From: Raphanus sativus
Lineage: Eukaryota; Streptophyta; Magnoliopsida; Brassicales; Brassicaceae
NCBI RefSeq assembly: GCF_000801105.2
Contig: NC_079517.1
Location: forward strand, 8,680,001 to 8,744,000
Length of the DNA: 64,000 nucleotides
Direction of reading: 5' to 3'
Of this stretch, positions 12,132 to 24,100 are shown one piece after another. The notes under the pieces were generated by a model. It had not been told where the DNA came from, did not search any database, and saw only the letters and a list, made by a program, of their open reading frames with translations. Within the stretch, counting starts at the first letter, position 1; every line of letters starts with the position of its first letter. The translations under genes and the position numbers were made by a program.

Positions 12132-13103
12132 CTAGGTGTTTTCTTGTACCATATAAAAAATAAAATTTTAAACTTAAACTAAATTTAAAACTACTTTTTA
12201 GTGGATTTACTAATTTAAATGATTAATTAACTTTATACTTACGTTGATAGATATATTTAAATATAATTTTAATGTATACAAAAATAGTTTTATTATAGTC
12301 GTCTATGTTCTAGTGTTTTAAAAAATAATAAAAATGAATATTTATATAATATTTATCTTTAATATAACGATTTTGTATTATTACAATATTTTAAAATTTT
12401 GCCAAAATATCTAAAATAAATTATCCATGTTACTATAAAATATAATCTTTAAATCATATACTAATATTTAACTGAAATATTTTATTTTTAAAAGAACATG
12501 GTAATGAAAATTTTAAAAAGTAATATAATCTTTAAAATATATTTTTGCCAAGATAGATTAACTTTTGAAAATAAAAACCACATATAATTTTGCAGAAATT
12601 TTTATTACAATATTTAAAACATTATAAATGCTAGAATATAGAGCATTTTTTTTATTTACGTATATAAAATAATTTAGTTATAAGATATCTAATTTAAGAA
12701 AGAAATACTTTCTTATAATTTTACCATATTTGGATAAATTTTCATTATAAATACTAAATATATACATAATAACTAAATAATAAATAAATTTAGTTTCTTT
12801 TAATTAACTTGTTCAAAATGTAAATTTAATACTAATTCCATGTTGAATTTAAATTATTTTTGTATATCTTTTAATTATGGTAATAGTTATATTCTGAATC
12901 TTTTAATTATGGTAATAGTTATATAATTAGTATTTTATATTTCAATTTCTTTAATTGAATTTTGTGTAATATATGTTAATCCATGTCATAATTATGTAGG
13001 ATCCATGTCATCTTTTAAATGACCCTTGTCATCATTTTTTTTTGCTAAAATGATTGTTGTGATGACATGTAAGCAAATCACTTGGTAAATAATGTATAGG
13101 GGA
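12132..13103 (-). mobile_element. Non-autonomous Helitron
   Basis: On the minus strand the element begins TCCCCTATAC at 13103 and ends CTAG at 12135-12132. It is flanked by A on the 5' side and T on the 3' side, as expected for Helitron insertion between A and T. The 5' region contains an ACATGTCATCAC-type stretch that I associate with Brassicaceae Helitrons. The 3' hairpin is degenerate. About 970 bp, very AT-rich, with no Rep/helicase coding. Confidence 0.5.
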
Positions 13104-13780
13104 TATATATATATATATATAAACATATTGTAAATTTTAGTTAAAGTTTTATTTTCTATTTTTTTCTTTTAACTTCCATATATTTTTTGAAAAAAATCCA
13201 AATATGATTCCAATAATATTATTATATATATTCTCTAATCTTAATACCTAAAGATTGTACTCAAAACAAAATCTAAGAACTATAAGCATGTAAATCGTAG
13301 CTATCTCGTCTCATTTTTCTCCGATTGTCTAAAAATAAAATTATGTAGCAAAGTTATTATTTGGTATTTTTAGTTTTTGGATACATTCTACTTTTAGTAA
13401 TGGATTTTTTAGTTAACAAAGTTTATATTCTCACTCTATTTTTTATAATTCGTATGCCTAAACTATACCGAACTAAATTAAACCATAATAAAATAAATCG
13501 AACTAAATCAAAATCAAACCGAACTAAATCTAAACCAAACGGAACTAAACAGAACCAAACTAAACCCAAACCAAATCCAAACCAAAACTACTTTATTTTT
13601 AATTGGGTTGAGTTTTATAAAACCAAATCGAACCCGAAACTAAACTGATATGCCCAACTCTAATAAAAAGACTTTTGCTATGGCTTTATCTTTATAATTA
13701 TGGCCGTAGATATCTGAAGTTTAAATCGCTTTATTTTTTGTCAATACTCATTTTTAGAAATTAATAGGGATCGAATGTGG
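13104..13780. other. AT-rich intergenic DNA with CCGAAC-type repeats
   Basis: Degenerate ACCGAACTAAA motifs fill about 13465-13640. The open frame at 13361-13648 is this repeat translated and is not considered a gene. Confidence 0.4.
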
Positions 13781-14050
13781 AACCCCTTTGGTACATTGAT
13801 TTAACTAAAGGTTCATTAATGCTTCTACACCAAGAGGTCTAGGTTTCAATTCCTAGAGAGCGCATACGAATTAATGGAGAAACAACTTACAAAAGATATG
13901 TAGCATGGCGCAAGGAGTACCGTCAAGCATGAATACGATAAGGCGGCTCATATGATGCAATCAGACATAAATTCTCATATAACAGGTAGAATTATCTGTA
14001 AGATCGTCTGTAATATTTCCCAAAATTTGTAATAGCATAATATGTATGGG
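13781..14050 (+). mobile_element. Diverged tRNA-derived SINE copy
   Basis: This copy aligns by eye over most of its length with the SINE at 31517-31819. Shared stretches include the CTTCTA region, AGGTCTAGG, GGAGAAACA, AAGGCGGCTCA (GGACGGCTCA in the other copy) and the tail TAATAGCATAAT. A tRNA-like head has a B-box-like GGTTTCAATTCC at 13851-13862. No clean target duplication is visible, consistent with an older insertion. Confidence 0.5.
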
Positions 14051-14800
14051 TATCAAAATGAGTTATAACTCATGAGCTGGCTCAGCTCAACTTGATTTTT
14101 CATGAGTATGATCTCTATTTTTAGGCTCCTTTAATAAATGAGTTTAATGGTCGAGCTTAAACTAGATCACGAGTTATATGAACGATCTTTAATGAATATG
14201 AGCTAACTCATGAGTTTGGTAGTTTTAATACTTTATATATATATGGATGATTTCTAGTTTTCTTATGTAAAAAATAGTTTCTATATTAACCATATTTATC
14301 TTATAAAATTAAAATGTAAAACCAAAAAATAACATATATATATATATATAGATATATATAATGTAAAAAATATTGATATCAATCCTCACATCATGTATCT
14401 TTAGAATTAAAATATATTTCTAAGACTCTCATGCGAAATATATATATCTTTACGATTTGAATAGATGAAGAGTTTAAAGACGAATCATCACAAGACTCTT
14501 ATGTGAAATATATTTTTAGATCATTGATTTAGCTTTGATTTTATATATTATTAGGTCTTGGTTTTATTCAGTATTTAATATTAACGCTTTGAATTTTAAA
14601 TTTTAAATTATATCATAAAAAATATTCTATCTTTTATTTTTAATTATTTAATTATTTTTATTTGATCACGAGTTAGCTCATTTAACTCACGATCTAAATA
14701 ATTTGAGTTCGAATTTGCATATTGAAGCTCATATAATAAATGAGCTTAGTTGAGTTACCTCATGAAAAATCTGAACTCATCATGAGCTGAACTGAGAGCA
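14051..14800. repeat. Imperfect inverted repeat element (unclassified)
   Basis: The ends share inverted TCATGAGCTG/CTCATGAAAAATC motifs (about 14070-14110 versus 14755-14800), and several internal GAGTTA/CTCATGAG motifs occur. The middle is AT-rich. It may be a degenerate terminal-inverted-repeat transposon. No superfamily call is possible. Confidence 0.3.
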
Positions 14801-14805
14801 TGACT

Positions 14806-15405
14806 GATTTCTCTAGTACCACCCGCAAACGCAGCTTTTGCGGTTCGTAGCGGTTGTTGGCGTTTCGAAACAATCACAGAAAACGCTACAAATCGCTTCA
14901 AACCGCTTTGAACCTCTTAAAATCAAAAGCTGGTTCCAGCTAGCGTTTGCGGTTGCGGGCGGTTGCGGGAGGATAAATTATTTTTCTTTAAAAACAAAAT
15001 AAATAAAAATAATACTAAAAATATCCAATAAAATTTTTAAATTGAAATAATAGAAATTATTAAATATATACATATTGTATTTTAATTTATATCATAAAAT
15101 TTTAAAACCAAAATATTTTCTATAAATTTTTAAAATTTAATAATATGATTTTATAAATATAAATTTTATATTTATTATATTATTATAATTTTTAATACTT
15201 TTATAATTATAAATATTGTTAATTTATTATTTAACAGATGGTGCAATTGGTAGTTTACCAGTCATAAGAGTCTCGCAAACGCAACAATTTCTAACCGCTG
15301 TACCAGTTGTACAAATCTCTCGAAAATGCTTGAAATCGCAACCACCCGCATCCGTAAACTCCCGCAACCGCAACCGTAACTGCTGCGGTTAAACCAGTCA
15401 GGCCC
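14806..15405 (-). mobile_element. PIF/Harbinger-like MITE, copy 1
   Basis: About 600 bp, with GC-rich ends built from CCGCAAACG/GCGGTTGCGG motifs and an AT-rich core. The ends are GAGCATGACTGAT and, in reverse complement, GGGCCTGACTGGT. The flanking trinucleotides are TGA and TTA, one mismatch from a TTA duplication. The element at 30452-31070 is the same family in opposite orientation. No transposase is encoded. Confidence 0.6.
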
Positions 15406-15624
15406 TTAGGCCCTGAGTTAAGCGAGATAGCTTATTTCTACATCCCTATATACCACCTTCAATGCGTGACCGTTTACGTAAATAACCTCCAAAATTTCGA
15501 GTGTTGAAAAACATAAGCCACATGGTATCTAAGTTGTTAAAATATTTTAATTAAAATTATTACCCTCAAAATCTCAGAACTCCTATAAACACACCACCTA
15601 CTGTATATATCCACAAAAATAAAA
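15406..15624. other. Short intergenic stretch before the Pack-MULE
   Basis: AT-rich sequence with nothing recognisable. It ends with the 9-bp AAAATAAAA that is duplicated on the other side of the Pack-MULE. Confidence 0.4.
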
Positions 15625-15889
15625 GGGAAAATTGCCAAAAGAGAACAAAAAAACAAAGGTGTTGTCCCCTTGGTATAATATCATCACATAGTTGTCCTTA
15701 TGGTATAAATCTTTTCATAATCCCAAAACTAACCTTTCATTAGTAAATTAATAACAAATTAAAACGAAATTAATTAATCTCTTAATTAATTATAATGAAA
15801 AAGGTTTAAAAAAAGGTTTTCACAAGACAAAAAAATGTCAAAAAATAAGATGAATAAATACCACCCTAATAAACAATTTCATTTTTCTC

Positions 15890-16156
15890 TCTTTGTCCTC
15901 CGCCTCTCTATCTCTGTCGAGAGGAAACCAAACCCTAAAACATTCTGTCTCCGTCTCCGGTGACATCTCCGCCTCCATGGCTCTCTCTATCTCCGGCGTA
16001 ACCCCTTCATATGTCCCCTTCTCTGAGCCTCTCCGTCTCTCCACCTCTCCGTCTCTCCGCCTCTCTTTCTCCGTCTCTCTGCCTCTCTCCGGTAACATCT
16101 CCGCCTCTCTGGCTCTCTCTATCTCCGATGTAACCCCTTCATCCGTCCCCTTGTCA
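15890..16156 (+). repeat. CT-rich block with partial tandem duplication inside the Pack-MULE
   Basis: A segment around CTCCGGTGACATCTCCGCC...TCTCCGGCGTAACCCCTTCA recurs about 130 bp later with small changes, separated by a run of CTCTCCGTCTCTC repeats. The open frame across it (15893-16177) is Ser/Leu-rich and low in complexity. It may come from a second captured gene, but I cannot name it. Confidence 0.55.
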
Positions 16157-16720
16157 GTTGTATTTTCATGGAATTAATGGGCCGTAAACCCCTCTTCCCT
16201 GGTCGAGATCATGTTCATCAGCTTCGCTTGTTCATGGAGGTAAAGTAGACAACACAACAAAGACCCTTAGTAAATAAGACACGTTGACATAATTTTTCTT
16301 TTTCTTCTTGCAGCTAGCTCATAGGAACTCCATCAGAAGCAGAGGTTGAGTTCTCGAACGAAAATGCAAAGCGGTATCCATCACTGATAAGTTCCCCTTA
16401 GTGCATCCTTTAGCTATAGATCTTATACGGGAAGATGCTGACGTTTGATCCTAGACGAAGAATCACAGGTCAGTCCCCAAACTATAACGTTTGATTCTCA
16501 AATAAGTTAAGTCCTCATATCTTCATAAATCTTGATTTCAGTTCTAAACGCGCTGGAACATCCATACTTGAACTCGCTGCACAACATTAATGATGAGCCA
16601 GAGTGCACAACACCTTTCAACTTCGATTTTGAGCAGCATGCACTCTCAGGGGAGCAGATGAAGGAGCTTATATACCGTGAGGCGCTTGCTTTCAATCCAG
16701 AGTATCAGCAAATAGTTTGA
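16157..16720 (+). pseudogene. Captured 3' part of a group A MAP kinase gene (MPK6-like)
   Basis: Exon-like segments keep intron boundaries. 16157-16239 reads IFMELMGRKPLFPGRDHVHQ. 16314-16468 reads IGTPSEAEVEF..NENAKRY, SITDKFPLVHPLAIDLI and MLTFDPRRRIT in shifting frames. 16542-16720 reads [13 protein letters not shown], then [12 protein letters not shown] and [11 protein letters not shown], with two extra codons (Ile-Val) before TGA. These match subdomains X-XI and the C-terminus of MPK6-type kinases. The catalytic loop and activation loop are absent. A 2-nt shift at the second segment's start and a deletion of about 10 codons before SITDK break the frame. Retained introns show capture of genomic DNA, not cDNA. 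Confidence 0.85.
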
Positions 16721-17429
16721 AGAACATCAATTGGGAGATGACAGTTGGATCGGGCTTGGTTTGGTTGGACTAAAACATTGTTTGTCTGTCTATTGTGTAT
16801 ACCTGTGATAGATGCTGGAAAGGGATGTGATCAGTGGGTTTCAAACTTTTATTTTTTTTAGTATTTTAGGTTTTCTTTTCCTTCTACATTTTGTACTTTG
16901 CTCATCTTTTTTGCTTTGTAAAACATAATGATAATTGCAATTTTGATTTCCAGTGTATTGTTGTTGTCTAAGAAAGATAAAAAAGAACTATTGATATTGC
17001 AGAGAAAATGAGGATGATGAAACAAAAAGGACTTCATGTTCTGTCTTTTGCTCTATACACATAGAAAGTGGGTTCGCTTATGTACGAATGAGATACATAG
17101 CCAGTGAGCAAAATATAGCTACAAAGTACACACAAAAAGTTGGTTCCCTGTTTCCATTTACTTCCTGCGGAAAAACCTCATTAATAGTCACAATATTTCA
17201 TCTTTGTTTTCACTTTAAGATCATAGAGAACAAGAGTTTGTGAAAAAAATCAAAAGAAAAGCTATGAAAAAATCATATATTGATGAAGAAGACAAGGGAT
17301 AATCGTTTTTTTTTTAATTTCTGACAAGCAAAATCGAAAATAACACGTTTTAGGAAGTTAGAATATTCTTAGGAGATTTTTAGAATATTTCCTTAACTGA
17401 AATTTTCATTAATTTTCGCAAAAATCAGG

Positions 17430-17760
17430 TAATCTTATCCGTAGAAGGTGCCTTCTAAAAGTTTAGAAGATTGACAAAATTCCAGAACACGCTTTCTACT
17501 TTTAGTAGAAGGAAGAGTAAACTTTAGAAAACACGTTCCGCAAAATTTAGAATACTTAATAAAAGTAGAAGATGCTTCCGGACGAAAAGTAGAAGCTTTA
17601 GGATTAGTAGAATGCGCATTCCACATTTTTAGAAAATTAGTAAATAGTAGAATATACGTTCTAAAAATAGTAGATGAACGTATTTATTTTAGAAATTGCT
17701 TTCTACTATACCATTTCCCGTAGAATGCACTTTCTACCTTTAGTAGAACGTATTTTCAAA
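17430..17760. repeat. Subterminal array of TAGAA/TTCTA motifs
   Basis: Many short TAGAAG, GTAGAA and TTCTAC motifs occur in both orientations at spacings of about 10-25 bp near the right end of the Pack-MULE. Such arrays can be transposase-binding subterminal repeats. That role is inference. Confidence 0.5.
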
Positions 17761-18481
17761 TTTTTATTTATGAACTTTTTGAAAAAAAAAAAATACCAGC
17801 ATGTGTATATAGGTGTTTTATTAATTGTTTATATTTTTAATATTTTTTTTGATTCACAAAACTATTTATTTTATTAGTTTTCAGAAATACAAAGGGTAAA
17901 AAAGAGAAAAATTGGACAAAAAAGGATTTATACCAAGAGGACAACACCCTTGTTTTTTTGTTCTCTTTTGGCAATTTCCCCAAAATAAAAATCATACCAC
18001 GATACTCCACGTTAATTTCTCACAGATCACCACCTCTCGCATATATTCCCAAACACTCCTCTCTAATCACTTCACCACCGAGAAAAGTAACAGTATATGG
18101 ACCGCCAAGAACCATTTCTTGAGTCGTCAGGATTTTAGATCCTCCTATTCAATCATCACGATCATATATAGACTACCAAGAGGCAAGTTATCGGAAATTA
18201 AATGATGCTTTTGCCTATACATCTAATTAGGCCTGGACATTTGGGGTATTCGGTTCGATTTGGTTCAGGTATTGCATGTATCAGATAGTATAGGTAGAGT
18301 ATAGATGATCCATTTACTTCTTGACCTGTTTTCAGTTTGATTCGGTTGGATAGTTCGTTCTGTTCGGTTTGAATAGTAAAAATAAAAACCATAATATATC
18401 CAAAAAATCGGTTTTCATTTGGTAATGGTTCTAGTTCAGGTAGTTCAGGTTCAAGCAAAATATCAGTCATTTAAGATAAAA

Positions 18482-18897
18482 CTAGACCTTGACCCGCCCG
18501 ACCAGGCGGGTATTTATTTTCTATTTTTAAATTTTGTGTTTATATTAAATGATGAATTTGTAATATTTGCACATAAATTTCAATTGAAAATTAATTTTTG
18601 CAGTAATAATAAAACTTAAAATTAAAAGCTTAATAAAATATTTTGATACATAATTTAAATTTCTTAATAAAAATAATATAGAGGTAGGTCATATTTTTTT
18701 CCAATTTCAAAATCTTAGCATCCCAATAAAATAAATTTATAAATACATAAAATATATAAACCATATTTGGAACAATATTTCTATCAAAATAAATTTGTTA
18801 AAGAAAAATAATTTAGCGATGTTGTTGTTTATTTCTAGAGTTTGACCCGTAACCGTATAAATATTTGCTTTCATTTTAAATTTTATTTGTACTAATG

Positions 18898-18935
<38 letters not shown>

Positions 18936-19576
18936 AATTAAAATGTATTACATAATTATTAATAAAACATTTTAAAACAAAACAATTTTATTTATTACGT
19001 TGAATAATTATATTTTGTGATTTTGATCGTCTATTATATCACAGTGTATCATATAAACAAATCCAACATTTATAACTTATTATATTTATATTATGAAACC
19101 ATTATACTAATAATATATGAATAAATTATTTTATATTTTATTTATATATTATATAAATTGATTATGATGTGTGATTTTTATTTTATTATTTATACCAATA
19201 AATATTAAAAATATTTAACATGTTAAAACGAAGTATATTGGGAAATCTATTTTCGTAAATACTTGATTAAGAAAATCTATTATTTAAATAAAGAAAATAC
19301 ATTAAATGCTTAAATCTATTATTTAAATTAGGAAAAGATAAGCATACTTAAATATATGTTAAATAAAGACAAGTATACTTAAATATGGGAAAAGACAATC
19401 ATACTTAAATATAGGTTTAATAAAGACAACTATAATTAAGGAAAATGCATTTACAAATCAGAAAAGACAATTATAATTAAGAAAAATTAATTTATTACTT
19501 CAGTGGCATTCTAATGTAAATAACTTCAAAAACTTAGGGTCATTTTCAAAGTGTACTTCTATTTTAATAATATAGA
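18482..19576 (-). mobile_element. Non-autonomous Helitron
   Basis: On the minus strand it begins TCTATATTATTAAAATAGAA at 19576 and ends in CTAG at 18485-18482. Just before the end is a GC-rich hairpin (CCCGCC TGGTC GGGCGGG on the minus strand). It is flanked by A and T as expected. The 1095-bp interior is AT-rich, with an (AT)n tract at 18900-18931 and no coding. The 5' end matches that of the Helitron at 44619-45520. Confidence 0.8.
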
Positions 19577-20776
19577 TATCACATAATTAGGATGATTTAA
19601 ATTAGAAAAAATTGGATCTTTAGGATTAATTTAATATTTTAGATAAAATTATTCGGATACTTTCAGATACTATTGGATAGTTGGGATATTATAAAATTCG
19701 GTTGTTATTAATTTAGTGATTTCACACATTTTCTTCACAAAATCCAGTTTTCAAATTATGGCACATGATCATGTACTCCAAAAATCTTTTTATAATTAAA
19801 TATATTATAATTAAAAATATTCGTTCATTTTTTCCTTGCTCAAAGGGATTTTGCAAAGGTTGGTGTCGTTACTAAACCAAATAAACAAATAACATTTTTC
19901 GCAAGCATCAAACTGAATACAACATAATAAAAAATATAATACATTCTTATGAACACGTCAAATAAGAGAATTGTTGAATTTGAAGGGCATGAAAAATTGT
20001 TTAGTTTCATAAATATCGTAAAGAAATTTGTGAATAAGAGTATATTATAGCATAAATAGTATAATAACCCCAAATAAATATGTACAATATATTTAAGTAT
20101 CTTTTTCCTCGTCTTCATCAACCACAATTCTGAAATCTTATAGTTGCATTCCTCGACTTCATCATCTCCATCATCTTCGTCAATGTCGCTTCTCACTTAT
20201 TTCCTCATCTTTGTTGATGTTGTTTCTTCACCCATAAACATTTAATTGAACATCGTACTTGGTTTTACTGATTTAACCCAATTACAAGACAAACAATTTA
20301 AGAGGCAACCAAAACTTACAGTTCTTGTGGTATACTATACTGATTTCTGCTTCAAGGAAGCTGAGTTGCCATAAATAGACGAACCGCAGGGAGAAGCCAT
20401 GTCAGACTGAAAGAAACAACAGAAACGGAGGCGATGAAGACGCGATGGCCAATTCGATGAAGGAGACTATTCACCTTTTAAAATAAAAGAAAAGTAAAGT
20501 AAAAATGGGAATATGTGACTAGAGAAGAGATTCAAATAACTTTTCCACATTAAATTTGTTTTTTGCAAGTTTGTCTAGTTATTTATGAAAGTAATATGGT
20601 TATTTTTTATAAAAGACAAGTGATGTATCGATGAATTAGGGCATTTAGATAACTAGTGAATTATTAATTGTTTGAAAGTTATAGAATGTAATTTTTTACG
20701 TTATAAAAATAAAGAATCACGTATAAGTAAAAAATATGTGATTGATGTTTCAAAAATAAACATATTTTTCTAATTG
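19577..20776. other. AT-rich intergenic DNA
   Basis: On the minus strand, a short Asp/Glu-rich open frame (20196-20101) and a small ATG-started frame near 20400 (MASPCGSSIYGNSASLKQK) hint at a decayed gene. No family could be assigned and no intact reading frame links them. Confidence 0.25.
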
Positions 20777-20781
20777 AAAGA

Positions 20782-21120
20782 TGTAAGCTTGATAAGCTTA
20801 AGGTAAAAGGTGAAGAAGATAACGTTTTGTATAAAAGTTTCTGCTTGGATAACAACGATTACAGAGAGCTTAGTATATAGAGAAAATAAGAGAGCCATTA
20901 AGGCATAGCTCAGCATACGACAGCACACAGCTGGAAAGGATCAAATCTGTTACTCAACTGTGTGACGTGAGCTGGAAAGGTGGTACGGAAGCTGTGCTTT
21001 GGCGTGACCAGAGACTGATCTATGTTATCGTTACAGAGTGAAGAGATGGGCTTGACGGGCCTTGAATCTTTCGAGTGGGTTTTGGCTTCTTCTAAAGCCT
21101 TTGAAGTCTTTGGACTTAGA
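20782..21120 (-). repeat. 3' LTR of the copia element
   Basis: Begins TGTAAGCTTG on the plus strand and aligns with the right LTR without gaps. I count about 23 mismatches by eye, nearly all transitions. Two further bases (CA, 21121-21122) complete the usual TG..CA terminus here but are absent at the outer end of the right LTR. Confidence 0.92.
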
Positions 21121-24100
21121 CACCTCCTCAAACTTGAGGTGGGAGCTGCAACCACACCAAGTTTGTCTCGCAAGCTGAATAACGGTTGCTGAGCCAATGA
21201 CTTTGTAAAGATGTCCGCTAGTTGCTGTGCCGCTGGAACTTGACTCACAACCAATGCTCCTAACGCCACACGTTCTCTGACATAGTGAAAGTCTGTATCA
21301 AAATGCTTTGAGCGTGTGTGTAGAGCAGGGTTTGCTGTCAAGTAGACTGCGGAGAGGTTGTCACAGAACAACCGAGGAGTGTCAGGAAGGGAGATGCCCA
21401 TCTCACCAAGTAGAGAAGCTAACCACTTCAACTCCGTAGCCGTAATAGAGAGAGTTCTGTACTCTGCTTCAGTGGAGGAACGCGAGACGGTTGGATAGCG
21501 CTTAGCTGACCAAGAGATGATCTTGGAGCCAAGAAAAGTGCACATACCACCAGTAGAGCATCTTGTTTCACGACAGCCCGTCCCAGTCACTGTCACTTAA
21601 GCCGTAGAGAAGAAAACCAGTCTTGGAGTTGATGGTAAGACCGAGATGAGAAGTACCTTTAAGATACCGGAGGATACGGCGAAGGTTACTGAAGTCTGCA
21701 ACTGTAAGAGCATGCATCTTCTGACAGACATAGTTGACCGCAAACTGTATGTCAGGCCTCATCAATGTAAGATACTGGAGCTTGCCTGCTAAGCTGCGGA
21801 AATATGTAGGTTGATCAAACAGTTTATCTTGACCAACGACTCGATCGAGTTGCAGAGGAAGAGGAGTTGCAGTGGAGTCACAACTCGCCATTCCAGCTGT
21901 CTCAAGAAGATCTTTAGTGTACTTCTCTTGATAGAGGAACAAACCATCAGCATATGTCTTTACCTGGATGCCAAGAAAGTAATGAGCCGGCCCCATATCC
22001 TTCATACGGAAGGTACCATTCAGTGTAACCATCAGTTTCTGAATCAGTGCTTCGTTGTTACCGGTAAGTAACATGTCGTCTACATACAGGAGAAGATAAA
22101 TGACATCATCTCCCTGCAGATAGACGAACAAAGACGGATCACCATGTGTGCAGATGAAGCCGAACTCGAGTAAGAAAGAGCTGAACTTATCGAACCAAGC
22201 TCTAGGCGACTGACGAAGACCGTATATCGATTTGCGAAGTTTACACACGTAATGAGGACGAGCAGGGTCTTCAAAAGCCAGGAGGCTGCTTCATATACAC
22301 AGTTTCTTTGAGATCTCCGTGAAGAAAGGCACTTTCCACATCAAGTTGCCTTATGTTCCAACCTTTAACAGACGCGATATGAAGAACAGAGCGAATAGTA
22401 GCAGTACGGACCACTGGACTATATGTCTCGACAAAATCAATACCTTCCTCTTGTTGATTTTCTCGAGCTACAAGACGAAACTTCCTATTCTTCAGACTGT
22501 CGTCAGCATTAAACTGAGACTTATAGACCCAGCCACAACTGATCGGAGCAACCGTTTCATCAGGAGGAACTAAGTCCCATGTATGAGTAACCTCCTTGTT
22601 ACCCATTTCTTTGAACATCGAAGCATTCCAGTAAGGATCTTTCAGAGCAGCAACCACATACTTGGGCTCAGGATAGGCAGTTTTGACAGTCATCAAGGCA
22701 TAACGAGGATTCGGCTTCCTGATTCCATCTTTTCCTCTTGTAACCATAGGATGTACAGGAGCCACAATCTATTCTGGTGGAGACTCAGGAGGTAAAGGTT
22801 CGTCATGATGAACTGGCGACAAGGGAGCAACGACCACTGGAGGAGGAGCAGGCTGTGGTTGGCTTGCACGAGGAAGCAACTCATCTTCTATAACCGGAGT
22901 CGATTGTAGAGGTGGCAAAGACGAACTCAGACCGCCAAGCTTGCATCAGTGGCGTTTCTGCCTTGTTGAGAAAGGACTGATACACAGTCTGATACGGATA
23001 AGTAGATTCATCAAACAACGCATGTCGACTGATGTAAACTCGAGCAGTAGGGGGATGCAAACATCGGTAACCTTTGTGCTTTTCACTGTATCTAAGGAAG
23101 ACACAATGGAGGCTCTTTGGATCAAACTTGTTGTGTCCATAAGGCCGCAGGAATGGATAGCAGCTACTACCAAACACCCGGAGGCTCGTGTAGAATGCAG
23201 GTCTACCTACTAGAGCTTCATACGGACTAATGTTGCGAGGCAAGACCGACGAAGGTAGTAGATTCAATAGATAGACTGCAGTAAGAAACGCATCCACCCA
23301 TAGTTGCTGAGGCACTTTGCTATGGAACATCATGAAGAGACCGAGCTCAGTAACATGTCTATGCTTGCGTTCCGCAATGCCATTCTGCTGCGGCGTATGA
23401 GGGCAAGACATATGATGCTTTATTCCGCAAGAAGCTAAGTACTGAGTGAACTGGTTACTTGTAAACTCTCCACCACCATCACTTTGAAAAACTTTAATTT
23501 CAGACTGTAACTGATGTTCCACCAATTTCTTAAAGCTCAAGAATACTGAAAAAAATTCTGATTTCAACCTCAAAGGGTACAACCAAGTGTATCTTGAAAA
23601 TTGATCAACAAAGACAGCATAATACCGAAACCCTTGTGTAGACACAACTGGAGAAGGCCCCCAGAGGTCACAATGAACACGTTCCAAGGGTTTGGAAGCA
23701 AAAAATTCTGAACTAGAAAAAGGTAAACGACTAGACTTTCCTAGCTTACACGCCTCACAGAACGAAGAGCTGGATTTATTGATGGTGATGGCTTTATTCT
23801 GAGCTAGACGCTGGAGAACTTCTTGATGAGCATGACCGAGCCTCAAGTGCCAAACATCATCAGGTGTGGCTTGCTGTCTGTGAGAAAAGAAAGCCATGAA
23901 CTGCAGGTTCTCCAAAACGTACAGGTTCTTCTGTCTAGTGCCTCTGGTGAGCGTCTGCTTTGTCTGTTTGTCCTTCACAACAACACTGTCAGAGTCGAAC
24001 TCAATGGAACATGGGTAATCAACAGTAAGTTTCGAAACAGATAACAGAGACTTAGTGATAGAGGGACAGACAAAAACATCATGTAGCGTTATTTTACCTT

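Larger units (their letters stand above)
15625..17981 (+). mobile_element. Pack-MULE (Mutator-like, non-autonomous) carrying a MAP kinase fragment
   Basis: The element has long terminal inverted repeats: GGGAAAATTGCCAAAAGAGA at the left and, in reverse complement, GGGGAAATTGCCAAAAGAGA at the right, with similarity continuing through GTGTTGTCC..TTGGTATAA (about 55 bp). A perfect 9-bp target duplication AAAATAAAA flanks it (15616-15624 and 17982-17990), the Mutator hallmark. Inside are a CT-rich block with a partial tandem duplication (15890-16156), a MAP kinase C-terminal fragment with introns (16157-16720), non-coding DNA, and an array of short TAGAA/TTCTA motifs (17430-17760). No transposase was seen. 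Confidence 0.88.

Noticed and set aside
13361..13648. 95-codon plus-strand open frame rich in Asn/Lys/Pro
   Set aside because: Direct translation of degenerate CCGAACTAAA repeats.
15893..16177. 94-codon open frame on the plus strand and an overlapping minus-strand frame
   Set aside because: Low-complexity Ser/Leu sequence from a CT-rich tandem duplication inside the Pack-MULE; no family resemblance.
20101..20420. Possible two-exon gene on the minus strand with an Asp/Glu-rich segment
   Set aside because: No continuous frame, no recognisable domain and no clear splice sites; left as a note in the intergenic entry.
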